Source of the DNA: CAWUKT01 sp963923035
GTDB lineage: Bacteria > Bacteroidota > Bacteroidia > J057 > JADKCL01
Direction: 5' to 3'
DNA: 36,156 nt
Assembly (NCBI GenBank): GCA_963923035.1
Contig: CAWUKT010000073.1
Span: 1-36,156, forward strand
Shown here: piece by piece, positions 17,405-25,399 of the stretch
Layout: every line of letters begins with the position of its first letter
How positions within the stretch are numbered: the stretch's first letter is position 1
Notes under the pieces: model-generated
Databases searched by the model: none
What the model was told of the DNA's origin: nothing
What the model saw: the letters and a program-made list of their open reading frames with translations, nothing else
Position numbers and translations under genes: made by a program

Positions 17405-18445
17405 ATGCGTAGCCCATTGCAACGTCGTCCTTCGGGACAGTCCCGACTCGATTCCTCGCCGGTCCAGCGCCGGGGCCGGACCCAAAGCCCTCCCGAAAAT
17501 GTCATCCAGGCTTCTACCGTCGATGCGACTTCCCGCAATGGCATCACCACCGATGAATACAATGATGCGAGTACTGCGGGCTATGTCCCGCACGTGAACG
17601 ATCCGACCATCTGGACGGACAGCGGTTACGAACACAAATACGGCCCCCGGGTGGAAGGGCCAACCGCCCATCGGGGAGAGGGCGATACCTCCGATATTGC
17701 GGCGAACGATGTCCACCAGGGAGCCTTGGGCAACTGCTACTTCCTGGCGGCCCTCGCCGGGATCGCTCAACAACAGCCCGAACTGATCCGAAATGCCATC
17801 GAGGGCCCGCTCCAGGATGGCACCTACAATATCAGTTTGTGGAGCACCAGCCAGTGGGATGAGTCGCGGGCGCCCCAGCGGTACACGTTCAATATGTCGC
17901 CTTCATTTGTGGTGTGGGGAGACCTTTCCGACCACCCGATCCGCAGCGTACAGGAGATGGAAGGTCAGGACGCCCATTCGAACCGGGCGGACCGCGATGA
18001 GCAGGGCAATATGGAGCTTTGGGTGAAGTTGTTGGAGAAAGGCTTCGCTATCATGAGAGGGGGCTGGGAGAAGGTCGATGGCGGCATTGGCGGTTGGCCG
18101 ATGATGGCGCTGGAGACTTTGACCGGAGAAAGGCATTACGAACACTATTTCGGGGGGATTCCCGAGCATTTGCAGCACCTCGACCGGGAAAATTTGACCC
18201 GTCCCAGTAGCCGTACCGATGCCATCAGCGATGAAGAATTGCGGACGACCATCATCCACAACCTGGAAGTGGGCAATGTGGTCACGGCCGAGAACAGCGG
18301 TCACGCGGTGACGGTGATCAGTGCCGATGAAGAGGGAATTACCCTGCGGGACCAGGCCAGGACCTCCGAGAATGACGGACGGACGACCTATACCTGGGCC
18401 GATTTCCGGACCAACTACATGAAGTTTACCACCCGATTGCCCTAA
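17405..18445 (+). CDS. Calpain-family (C2) cysteine protease, no signal peptide
   Basis: A 346-residue protein. Residues 1-37 are basic and disordered with repeated QRR (SPLQRRPS, SPVQRRG). The protease domain starts near residue 95: VHQGALGNCYFLAALAGIA carries the candidate nucleophile Cys111 in the calpain GxCxF/Y/W-type motif, and NSGHAVTVI carries the candidate His300. In calpains the third catalytic residue is Asn in LRNPWG; here the matching text is LRDQAR, so Asp316 replaces Asn and the NPW is lost. There is no calcium-binding domain and no classical secretion signal. The N-terminus recalls the QR-rich tails of proteins linked to extracellular contractile injection systems, but no such genes are in the window. 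It is monocistronic with its own terminator. The palindrome TTTGTACAAA (17320-17329) lies 76 bases upstream. Confidence 0.8.
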   Translation: MRSPLQRRPSGQSRLDSSPVQRRGRTQSPPENVIQASTVDATSRNGITTDEYNDASTAGYVPHVNDPTIWTDSGYEHKYGPRVEGPTAHRGEGDTSDIAANDVHQGALGNCYFLAALAGIAQQQPELIRNAIEGPLQDGTYNISLWSTSQWDESRAPQRYTFNMSPSFVVWGDLSDHPIRSVQEMEGQDAHSNRADRDEQGNMELWVKLLEKGFAIMRGGWEKVDGGIGGWPMMALETLTGERHYEHYFGGIPEHLQHLDRENLTRPSSRTDAISDEELRTTIIHNLEVGNVVTAENSGHAVTVISADEEGITLRDQARTSENDGRTTYTWADFRTNYMKFTTRLP

Positions 18446-18467
18446 AAGAATTTATAGATAGTGGTTG

Positions 18468-18503
18468 AACCGGGAGGTCTATGGGCCTTCCGGTTTATTT
18501 TTT
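18468..18503 (+). terminator. Rho-independent terminator
   Basis: Stem AACCGGGAGG (18468-18477) pairs with CCTTCCGGTT (18486-18495) with one mismatch, followed by a T-rich run (TATTTTTT). It lies 23 bases after the calpain-like protease stop. Confidence 0.8.
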
Positions 18504-18636
18504 CCTCCCTCCCCTTTCATTTCCCTCACCAACCAAGTCTTCCATTTTCCGTAACATCACCCAACTGTACCTCCCAGAGCGGGATTCGCCTACCTGGACC
18601 GAGCTAATTTTCTATTTTGCACCCTGACTCAACCCC

Positions 18637-19800
18637 ATGACCCGAAAAGAATTTCTCAAGATCGCTGGCATTCTGGGAGTTTCCCTGCCCTTTTCCTCCA
18701 TGATGAGTTCCTGTCGGGACCGCAACATGGACTTTTCCGGCACCACGTTGATCATCGGAGCCGGCGCGGCGGGAATGTCGGCCGGATACCTGCTGGCCCA
18801 GCAAGGGCTGGAATTTCGGATTCTGGAAGCCAGTTCCACCTACGGAGGCCGGATCAAACAGTCGACTGATTTCGTGGATTTCCCCATTCCGCTGGGGGGC
18901 GAATGGCTCCACGTGGACGCGAGTGAACTCGACGCCATCGTCAACAATTCCGGGGTGCAGATCACAACGGTGACCCAGCCTTATAATTCGCAGGATCCCA
19001 CTGCGTCCTATGAAAATGGCCAACTCACCTACGGAACCATTGGGAATTTTGGGGATCGCAAATTCATTGGGACCACCTGACTGGGCTTCTTTGAGGAGTA
19101 TGTCCTGCCCAGTGTTCAAGCGGCCATTACCTACGATGTGCAGGTCCTTTCGATTGACTATTCGGGGGATAAGGTGCGGGTGACGGATCAAAATGGGCAA
19201 CGCTACGAAGCCGACAAGGTCATTGTCACGGTGCCCCTTCAGATCCTCAAGGAAGGTACCATTTCCTTTTCGCCTGCTTTGCCCAATGGACATACCCGGG
19301 CCATTGAGGATGCCAATGTATGGGGCGGGATCAAGGTCTTCATCGAATTTTCTCAGCAGTTCTACCCCACCTTCCTTTCCTTCTCCGACAGCGAAACCTC
19401 GGATGGCCAGCGCGTGTACTACGATGCGGCTTACGGCCAAACTACCAATGCGAATGTTCTGGGGTTGCTTGCGGTGGGACTTCAGGCCGAGGCCTATCAA
19501 AACCTCACTGGCACGGCCCAGCGCGACTATATCCTGGCAGAATTGGATGCCATTTTCAATGGGGCCGCATCAGCGTCCTATGTCCAGCACCTGGTCCAGG
19601 ATTGGAGTGCGGAGCCTTTTATCAAGGCGGCTTACCTGGCCGATGTCTCGCCTACGCGGATTTCCCGAAACCTGGCGGATTCGGTGGACGACAAGGTCTA
19701 CTTCGCGGGGGATGCGTATACACAGGAAGCCGATTGGGGAGCGGTGCACAATGCTGCCCGGTCGGCGCGGGATGTGGTGGCGGAAATCGTGGGGAGTTGA
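18637..19800 (+). pseudogene. Flavin amine oxidase, in-frame TGA
   Basis: A flavin monoamine oxidase-type protein of about 387 residues. The N-terminus (MTRKEFLKIAGILGVSLPF) resembles a lipoprotein or Tat-like export signal with a Cys at about residue 25 (MSSC). The FAD-binding motif is LIIGAGAAGMSAGYLLAQQG, followed by the glutamate-ended strand (ILEASSTYGGRI). The C-terminal FAD-contact motif is VYFAGDAYTQEADWGAVHNAARSA. A TGA at 19078-19080 interrupts the frame after residue 147; the same frame continues at once with LGFFEEYVLPSV. In relatives this position is a Trp as far as I recall (…TTW-xx-FFE…), so TGG to TGA is the simplest explanation. The gene is inactive as read, unless the base is a sequencing error. 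Confidence 0.8.
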
Positions 19801-19813
19801 CGGGAAAACGGGC

Positions 19814-20620
19814 TTAGCCGGCGTGCAGGTCGACGTACTCCAACAGTTCAATCGGGTCTCCGACCCGCAGGGTTTTGCCGGATTCGGACTCCGGCAAAAA
19901 CACGTCTACCGCTAAGCGGTAAAAATGGCCATATTCAGCGAGCGCGCTCGCAATCGGCAGGTGTTTCTCGCGGCTGGCCATCATTTGACGGGCAAATTTC
20001 TTGTCCGGAAGACCCGTCAGCGGGTCGCGCGGGGGCACGCTGCACCGCTCCCGCGGTGCAATTCCGATGGCTTCCACCTCTCCAATCCGAAATTTTCGAC
20101 CGGTTCCCGGAGACCCGAACAAGCGGTCTTCCCAGAAGGCTTCGACACCCTCCAGCTCGAGGGTGGCCCGAAAGCGCAGGCGCATATTGTCGAGGCTGTG
20201 GCCGGGAATATCGGTCTGCAAGGCTTCCAGACTGGCGCGGCTAAGGACGGTCAGTGCGGCCTGGCCGGGAATGTCCATCAGGTCGCCATTCGCGCTGTGG
20301 ACCAATTGAACGGGCATTTGGAAAAAGTCAGAGAGAAATCCTTCCAATTCAATATTGCCTTCCCGCAGCTCAAACGTTTCCCTTTGCTCCCCTCCCCTTT
20401 CTCCGAGACTTATTTCCCCTTTTTCCAAATCAAAATCTGCTTTCAACTCGTTCACCCTCCCCGTTCTTTTCCCATTCACATACCTCCCATCCTCGGCTTT
20501 CATCGCGAAACTGCGGTCGTGCAGCAAGCTGAACCGGCCCACCTGGGCTTCCGTCAGCACCACGGCGTCGAGGGATTTGACGGGGAAGATTTGGATATGG
20601 GCGAGTTGGGGAGTGCTCAT
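19814..20620 (-). CDS. MOSC domain protein
   Basis: A 268-residue cytoplasmic protein. The N-terminal beta-barrel domain (MOSC_N; IQIFPVKSLDAVVL, then HDRSFAMKAEDGRYVNGKR) leads into a MOSC domain with the key cysteine in APRERCSVPPRDPLTG (Cys193) and LPDKKFARQM. MOSC proteins (E. coli YcbX/YiiM, mitochondrial mARC) bind molybdenum cofactor and reduce N-hydroxylated compounds or handle sulfur. The intact Cys supports a working cofactor site. It starts at ATG 20620. It is last in a leftward series (Uma2, barrel protein, lipoprotein, MOSC), with a 45-base gap before it, and converges on the broken amine oxidase gene with only 13 bases between the stops. Confidence 0.88.
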   Translation of the reverse strand: MSTPQLAHIQIFPVKSLDAVVLTEAQVGRFSLLHDRSFAMKAEDGRYVNGKRTGRVNELKADFDLEKGEISLGERGGEQRETFELREGNIELEGFLSDFFQMPVQLVHSANGDLMDIPGQAALTVLSRASLEALQTDIPGHSLDNMRLRFRATLELEGVEAFWEDRLFGSPGTGRKFRIGEVEAIGIAPRERCSVPPRDPLTGLPDKKFARQMMASREKHLPIASALAEYGHFYRLAVDVFLPESESGKTLRVGDPIELLEYVDLHAG

Positions 20621-20665
20621 GGTAAAAGAGGAATCGATTGGGTGAAAATAGGAAAGTAAATGCGG

Positions 20666-21433
20666 TCAGGGATTGGTGGTCTCAACGCGTACGTCGTCGA
20701 CGTACAGGACCGCCGGGATTTTGGCGTCGATGGCGGTGATCCCAAATTCAATCTGGGAATACATGCCTTTTGTGCCCTGTTGAGCGTACAGGATGTCGCG
20801 GGGAAGGGTTTGCCATTCGGTGACTTCCAGTACTTGCTCGTTGTCCTGAAAGACCCGTACATAGCCCTCGTCCTTTTGCGACAGGAGGGTCTCAAACCGT
20901 ACCTGTACCCATTGGTCGCGGGGAAATGGTCGGCCTTCGCCATCGGGCTGGAACACATTCGGATTGGGGTATTTGTGCTCCAAAACGATTTGGTTGTCCA
21001 CCAAGGCCAGGCGCATGCCCGGGCCCGCTCCAATTTCAGTCTTTTCCTCCAGGTCAAAGATGAACAACCATTCCAATGCCTCCGTCCCTTCAATGTAGAT
21101 CCAGAATTCCGCCGTCACGACTTCTCCCTCCCAAAACGCCATGAACTGCTTCTTGAGGCTGGCCTTGCTGACGCCGGCGGGACGGCTGTCGTCGGTGGAT
21201 GCAAAGCGAATGCTCTGGGTTCCACTTCTCGCCATCTGGTCCGTCACGGAAATCTCATTTTGGTCCCCGGTATTCTGAAAAAAGGACCATTGCTGGTCTT
21301 CGACGTCGATGAGGTCGGCGGCGGTGGTATAGCTTTCAAAATCGTCCTTATAACTGTTCGGACCATCGAATGCCTCCCGGGTATTGCAACCGAGCAACGC
21401 CAATGAGAGCAGGAATAGGGGCCATTTTTTCAT
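20666..21433 (-). CDS. Lipoprotein with concanavalin A-like (polysaccharide lyase-like) domain
   Basis: A 255-residue protein. I chose the ATG at 21433 (MKKWPLFLLSLALLGCN) over an earlier frame start because it gives a lipoprotein signal with the lipobox LLGC (Cys at residue 16). The rest is beta-rich: DDFESY near the start, then SGTQSIRFAS, FWEGEVVTAEFWIYIEG, RFETLLSQ, and a final IPAVLYVDDVRVE. This is the jelly-roll pattern of concanavalin A-like folds, most like heparin lyase-type / PL-like carbohydrate-binding proteins. I see no clear catalytic residues, so sugar binding is the modest call. It lies one base downstream of the barrel protein gene, clearly in one operon. Confidence 0.7.
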   Translation of the reverse strand: MKKWPLFLLSLALLGCNTREAFDGPNSYKDDFESYTTAADLIDVEDQQWSFFQNTGDQNEISVTDQMARSGTQSIRFASTDDSRPAGVSKASLKKQFMAFWEGEVVTAEFWIYIEGTEALEWLFIFDLEEKTEIGAGPGMRLALVDNQIVLEHKYPNPNVFQPDGEGRPFPRDQWVQVRFETLLSQKDEGYVRVFQDNEQVLEVTEWQTLPRDILYAQQGTKGMYSQIEFGITAIDAKIPAVLYVDDVRVETTNP

Positions 21434-21434
21434 G

Positions 21435-21905
21435 TCAGTTTCGAATTCGGTAGCCAAATGTGATACCCGCCCAGTGTTCCCATTGGAGGTCCAGCAGGTA
21501 GGAAACGAGGGGCGTATAGGAAGCGCGCAGGTAGTATTTGCGGCCTTCGGGTTGGAAGCGGTAGCCGATTCCGACGGGCATGCGGAAGAATAGGCTTCCC
21601 TGGGTAGTTACGGAGAAGGTTTGCCCCAGCCCCAGGTCGGCAAAATGTCCCTTGTTGCCCAAGAGGCCGTGGACCATTACCGGGAGGATGATGACGCCGC
21701 CGTTGTTTTGGTCGACGGGCATATAACTCAAGCCCAGCCGGCCATGCAGCTGGAATTTCCCCCGGTCCACATATTGCTTCTCCAGGTTGACGGAGGCAAG
21801 GCCGCCACTCCCGCCCACCTCGAGCGAGAGGTGCATCGGCTTTTGGGCCGCCAGCAGGCCGACCCAACAGCACAGGAGCATGAAGATGAGATTAGGCTTC
21901 GCCAA
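21435..21905 (-). CDS. Small outer-membrane beta-barrel-like protein
   Basis: About 156 residues from a TTG at 21905 (MAKPNLIFMLLCCW), which overlaps the Uma2 stop by 14 bases. An ATG at 21881 (MLLCCWVGLLAAQ) is an alternative but gives a poorer signal with no basic N-terminus. After cleavage near LAAQ the sequence alternates polar and hydrophobic residues in strands with Gly/aromatic turns (MHLSLEVGGSG, FQLHGRLGLSYMP, SLFFRMPVGIGYRF, KYYLRASYTPLVS, WAGITFGYRI). It ends in IRN after an aromatic residue, as outer-membrane barrels do. Eight strands would fit this length. The function is unknown. It is in the operon with the lipoprotein, so both may form one surface unit. Confidence 0.7.
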   Translation of the reverse strand: MAKPNLIFMLLCCWVGLLAAQKPMHLSLEVGGSGGLASVNLEKQYVDRGKFQLHGRLGLSYMPVDQNNGGVIILPVMVHGLLGNKGHFADLGLGQTFSVTTQGSLFFRMPVGIGYRFQPEGRKYYLRASYTPLVSYLLDLQWEHWAGITFGYRIRN

Positions 21906-22473
21906 AATTGATTCCGTAGTATAGTTGGGCCAGGGGAACGGCGACGTTCAGGGATTGGAACTCGACCTGGCCGGACAGGCCCGCGTACCGATCCAATGTC
22001 CAGCCGCCGGAGGGTCTCCGGCGGTAGACGTCCACCTGGGGCTCCTTTTGTTCCACAATTACGTACTCCTGCAATGATGCTAGAAGTTCGTAGGCACGAA
22101 ACTTACCGCCACGGTCCCAAGCTGCGGTGGAGTCTGAAAGCACTTCCACAATCAATTTGGGGTTACGAACCGTATTCTTTTTTTCGGAGGTATAATCTTC
22201 TCCCCCACAAATCACCATGCAATCAGGATAAAAACTTGCGTCAGCCTCTCCTACCCTTACCAACAAATCGCTTCCGAAGACCAAACAAGGGCCATTCATC
22301 AACTCATTTCCCAAGACACGAGAAATATTTGTCCCGATTAAACTATGATCCCGGGTACCACCTGACATCGCCCAAATTTCACCTTGGTAAAATTCGCTTT
22401 TGTATTCCGCTTGCTCCTCCATTTCCAAATACTCCTCAAAGGAATATTTCAAGACTTTTTCCGATGACTCCAT
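21892..22473 (-). CDS. Uma2 family (DUF820) nuclease-fold protein
   Basis: A 193-residue cytoplasmic protein starting at ATG 22473. Uma2 proteins have a PD-(D/E)xK restriction-endonuclease-like fold; the cellular target is not established. The family pattern is clear: YSFEEYLEM, SEFYQGEIWAMSGGTRDHSLI, FGSDLLVRVG, FYPDCMVICG (the D of the PD element) and PKLIVEVLSDSTAAWDRGGKF (the E-x-L element), then YVIVEQKEPQVDVYRR. Families of these genes are often multicopy and patchy in distribution, particularly in cyanobacteria and Saprospiria. Codon use looks more A/T-rich than its neighbours, and the upstream gap is A/T-rich too, in line with acquisition. It is the first gene of the leftward cluster. 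Confidence 0.9.
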   Translation of the reverse strand: MESSEKVLKYSFEEYLEMEEQAEYKSEFYQGEIWAMSGGTRDHSLIGTNISRVLGNELMNGPCLVFGSDLLVRVGEADASFYPDCMVICGGEDYTSEKKNTVRNPKLIVEVLSDSTAAWDRGGKFRAYELLASLQEYVIVEQKEPQVDVYRRRPSGGWTLDRYAGLSGQVEFQSLNVAVPLAQLYYGINFGEA

Positions 22474-22852
22474 TCCTAAAGATACAAAAACTCCAAACCC
22501 TACGGAGAGATTGCAATTTTCCGGTCGAAATCATTTATTGTAGGTAGAAATTCTATTTCTGATTGGTGATCGGTTGAACGGGAAGGGCAAAGCAACGATT
22601 TTCCCAATCCCATTTGATCGCAAAAGAAAACAGATCCACAAACGGCAATTGCGTCATGTACATCAAAACGATATGAGAAGCGGGGATATGAACTGACCAG
22701 CAAATCAAGTTTGTATCCACGGTTTGAATGAAAAGAGAAGCTCAAAGAGTGGAAATGGGAGAACTGCATCCGGTTTCCAGGTCAATATTCTTTGGGCCCA
22801 TTGATTATTGCCATCCATTCCAATTTTTATCACCACAAGAAAAACCATCCTT
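22474..22852. other. A/T-rich intergenic region, possible gene remnant
   Basis: This is a 379-base gap between divergent genes, more A/T-rich than its surroundings. On the minus strand, about 22565-22740, one frame reads like a protein tail (VLMYMTQLPFVDLF, then WDWENRCFALP) and ends in TAG, but it has no start and opens just after a stop. It may be the decayed end of a lost gene. I call nothing firmly here. Confidence 0.3.
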
Positions 22853-23374
22853 ATGGAATCGTCAGAGACTCCCAAAACCTCCGCGTTTTTAGAATATATC
22901 TATGAATTGAATGAAGGGAAAACACTCACCGAGGCCCTTCAACAAAGTTTGGACGATGTCAACCAGATTGACATGGCACACCTCAACAACATCGGCTTCC
23001 GGACCTATCAAACAGGGAAATGGACCATTCACCAAATCTTGCAGCACCTCATCGATTGGGAACGGATCTGGTGCTTTCGGGCGGTCCTGTTTGCCCGGCA
23101 GGAAGGAACCATCCCAGATGCGCACGACCAGGAAATCATGGTCGACAATTCGCATGCCAATGACCGCTCCATCGAGGAATTGGTCGACGAATTACGACTC
23201 GTCCGCCAATCCTCCATCGTCCTGTTCGAATCCTTCCGCAAGGATTTGCTGGAATTGAGCTGTCGCTTTTTTGAGTACGAAATGCCCCTTTCGGCGCTGG
23301 GGCTCGCGATTACCACCCACCAAATTCACCATTTCAGGGTCATCCAGGAACGGTATTCCCATTTGGCGGAGTAA
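22853..23374 (+). CDS. DinB-like four-helix protein
   Basis: A 173-residue protein from ATG 22853 (MESSETPKTS). The frame is open upstream, but the extra 15 residues look non-coding. It has the DinB / YfiT-like four-helix bundle pattern: WTIHQILQHLIDWERIWCFRA early, and ITTHQIHHFRVIQERY at the end. The His in QHLIDWE and the HxxHH group give the usual three-His metal site (nickel or zinc in relatives). Relatives act as thiol S-transferases (bacillithiol, mycothiol) or are of unknown function; this genome's thiol is not known to me. It is cytoplasmic and monocistronic, divergent from the Uma2 gene and convergent with the Fpg gene. Confidence 0.8.
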   Translation: MESSETPKTSAFLEYIYELNEGKTLTEALQQSLDDVNQIDMAHLNNIGFRTYQTGKWTIHQILQHLIDWERIWCFRAVLFARQEGTIPDAHDQEIMVDNSHANDRSIEELVDELRLVRQSSIVLFESFRKDLLELSCRFFEYEMPLSALGLAITTHQIHHFRVIQERYSHLAE

Positions 23375-23479
23375 ATCCCCGGTGTTGTTCAGCGCCTGGG
23401 CTTCGTGGTGGGTTGGGAAATGCTTCTCCAAGCAAATGGCTTTTGATCCACAACCTTGCCCGGGATAGGGTGCCTCTTG

Positions 23480-23511
23480 AAAACAAAAACTCCGGTCCAA
23501 TGCGGCCGGAG
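23480..23511 (-). terminator. Rho-independent terminator for the Fpg gene
   Basis: Read on the minus strand: stem CTCCGGCC with GGACCGGAG (8 pairs, one G-T), then TTTTTGTTTTC. It lies about 27 bases after the Fpg stop. A second hairpin (23521-23551, 13-bp perfect arms GGAGTGCGGATTG/CAATCCGCACTCC) overlaps the end of the Fpg gene itself and has no T run. Confidence 0.75.
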
Positions 23512-23537
23512 CTTCACCAGGGAGTGCGGATTGGGTC

Positions 23538-24335
23538 TCAATCCGCACTCCGGGGCACTTGGATCAAGGGATCAAAATAGGTCGCGCGACCTCCCACCTT
23601 GATCTTTTCGAGTTCGAGCGTGGCGGCCTCGGGACGTCCCGCATCGGTCCAGCGGCTGTGGATCATGAAATAGGCCGGAAAATCGGGGTAATGGGCTTCG
23701 TGTTCGAGGGCCACCTCGATGACGTGGTGCATTTTGGCGTGGACTTCGCGCAATGCGGCTTCGTCCAACACGTTCACCCGGTCTTCCGGGTGGATTTTGG
23801 CCTGGTACAGGATTTCATCCACCATCCAGTTGCCCAGGCCGGCGAAGATGCACTGGCTCATCAGGGCGTTCTTGATGCTCGTCCGGCGACCGGACAGGCG
23901 CTCCTGAAAGGCGTCAAAGCCGACGGTGCGGGCGTCGGGGCCCAGCTTGCGGTCCTCGACATGCGTGGCGACCGAAGGCCCGATTTTCAACCGCCCCAAT
24001 TTGCGGGGACAATTGAAGGCCAGGGAAAAGTCGTTTTCGAGGTGGAAAATGACCCGGGGAAACTTGGGTTCGTCTTCCGGGTCCCGATAGTAGCGCGGCG
24101 AGCCAGTCATGCCGAAGTGCATCAAAAGCGTTCCTCCGCGGTCGAGGTTGAGGAACAGGAACTTTCCGACCCGGTCTGTGGTCGCAAAGTGGTTGCCTTT
24201 CAGGGCATTCCGGAATTCTTCGGTGGGATTCAGGAGGACATGGGCATCGCGCACTTCCACGTCGCGAATGCGCGTCTCCATCGCGGTTCCTTCGATGTAC
24301 TTGCGGTATCCTTCAACTTCGGGTAATTCAGGCAT
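23538..24335 (-). CDS. Fpg/Nei-family DNA glycosylase, zincless
   Basis: A 265-residue DNA repair enzyme that removes oxidised bases. The start at ATG 24335 is fixed by MPELPEVE, in which Pro2 becomes the catalytic N-terminus after Met removal and Glu3 assists. The conserved Lys lies in RVGKFLFLNLDRGG, followed by MHFGMTG. The helix-two-turn-helix is SIKNALMSQCIFAGLGNWMVDEILYQ. Classical members end in a four-Cys zinc finger; here the matching end is VGGRATYFDPLIQVP with no Cys, so it is a zincless-finger type as in some Nei-like proteins. I do not choose between mutM and nei. It lies 61 bases downstream of the DUF4261 gene on the same strand, probably co-transcribed. Confidence 0.9.
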   Translation of the reverse strand: MPELPEVEGYRKYIEGTAMETRIRDVEVRDAHVLLNPTEEFRNALKGNHFATTDRVGKFLFLNLDRGGTLLMHFGMTGSPRYYRDPEDEPKFPRVIFHLENDFSLAFNCPRKLGRLKIGPSVATHVEDRKLGPDARTVGFDAFQERLSGRRTSIKNALMSQCIFAGLGNWMVDEILYQAKIHPEDRVNVLDEAALREVHAKMHHVIEVALEHEAHYPDFPAYFMIHSRWTDAGRPEAATLELEKIKVGGRATYFDPLIQVPRSAD

Positions 24336-24396
24336 GGGGTTTCTTTTTGACTTTAACCATCCTCCTCGCTCCTTGTTCCTCCAAAGTCCCCATTTC

Positions 24397-25251
24397 CTAT
24401 TCCTTTTTATCCAAATCGTGGTAGTCTTTGTTCTCAATCCGAATCACCTCTCGCTCCGGTCCCACCGATGCCTCCATCCGGCGGGCCGTCCAGATCTCAT
24501 TGGGTTCCAGGCCCTCCATTTCATTCCCATCCCCGATGACCGCCCCTTCCTCCATCAAATAGTAGGCGTAGTCCAGCAATTTGTTGGCGACCTCGTTGGC
24601 GGGATAGGTTGAAAAATAAATCTCGAAATCGGGCAGTCCCAATGCCTGAAGGCCCAAAGTGTCCATGAACAAACTGTTCAAGCCATCCTCCGCGATGCGG
24701 AACAGGCGCACATTGACGAAGCCATGCAATGTTTCCTCATCGGGGTGGGCCTGGAGAAAATCCCGGGGATTTTCCAGGCGGTCTCCCTGCACAAAGTACA
24801 ACGCATCGGGACGCAGCGCTTCGGTCATGGCCCGGGCGAAGCCACTCAGGAGGCGCATGCGGGTGGGTGCGGGAATGTGCTGGGACAGGAAATCTGAGAT
24901 GAAAAACTCGTGTTGGGCGGCTTTGACCTCTTCAAAGGCTCCCGGCCAGTGCCAGCTTTGCTGGCGGGCGGTTTCAAATCGTCCGAGATCGATTTGTCCT
25001 TCCGGGGGCATCAACAGCTGCCCCTGCGCCGGCAATTGGCCATCCTTGTAGCCCAAGGTGTGGTCGGTAAAGAAAAACAGCCGCAAGCCCGGCTGATCTC
25101 CCGGGGCGATTTCCGACGGCCCCACATGGCGGCGCAAGGCCTCCAGTAGCCGTTCTTCATTGATTTCCGGGCGTTCCCGGAACAGCAAATGAACCTGCTG
25201 GCTTTGGGGGGTATTTTGGGAAGGATATTGGGGGCGGTTGGCTTCGTCCAT
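24397..25251 (-). CDS. DUF4261-like protein
   Basis: A 284-residue soluble protein that starts at ATG 25251. The first 20 residues are Gln- and Pro-rich and disordered. The body reads VHLLFRERPEINEERLLEALRRHVG, then LRLFFFTDHTLGYKDGQLPAQGQLLMP and, near the end, FEIYFSTYPANEVANKLLDYAYYLMEEGAVIGDGNEMEGL. This is the layout of the DUF4261 family, whose role is unknown; the C-terminal block is the most typical part. There is no signal peptide. It precedes the Fpg gene by 61 bases on the same strand. I am fairly sure of the family but assign no function. Confidence 0.7.
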   Translation of the reverse strand: MDEANRPQYPSQNTPQSQQVHLLFRERPEINEERLLEALRRHVGPSEIAPGDQPGLRLFFFTDHTLGYKDGQLPAQGQLLMPPEGQIDLGRFETARQQSWHWPGAFEEVKAAQHEFFISDFLSQHIPAPTRMRLLSGFARAMTEALRPDALYFVQGDRLENPRDFLQAHPDEETLHGFVNVRLFRIAEDGLNSLFMDTLGLQALGLPDFEIYFSTYPANEVANKLLDYAYYLMEEGAVIGDGNEMEGLEPNEIWTARRMEASVGPEREVIRIENKDYHDLDKKE

Positions 25252-25303
25252 GCTTTTGGGCCGAATTTAAGTCATTTTTTTATCGGGCAAAATCTGAATT
25301 GCC

Positions 25304-25341
25304 TAAAAAGATTAGGGCCACCTTCTACCGATAGGCGGCCC
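25304..25341 (-). terminator. Rho-independent terminator of the lipase gene
   Basis: On the minus strand, GGGCCGCC (25341-25334) pairs with GGTGGCCC (25322-25315) with one G-T pair, then TAATCTTTTT. A smaller hairpin GTCTG/CAGAC (25352-25374) precedes it. It lies about 58 bases after the lipase stop. Confidence 0.65.
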
Positions 25342-25399
25342 CACACTGCTTAGGTCTGACGCTGCGAAAGCCAGACGATGATTGTAAAAAAACTTACTC

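Noticed and set aside
19078..19080. TGA recoded as Trp or selenocysteine
   Set aside because: TGA ends many intact genes here (for example at 3860-3862 and 30658-30660), no selenocysteine element is visible, and the residue expected is Trp, so a point mutation or error is simpler.
22500..22769. An 89-codon minus-strand frame before the DinB-like gene
   Set aside because: Composition (Ser, Phe, His-rich) is not protein-like; another frame in the same stretch looks slightly better, and neither is convincing.
22471..22867. Matching N-termini (MESSE) of the Uma2 and DinB-like proteins
   Set aside because: The match covers only five residues with different codons and the two folds are unrelated; taken as coincidence.
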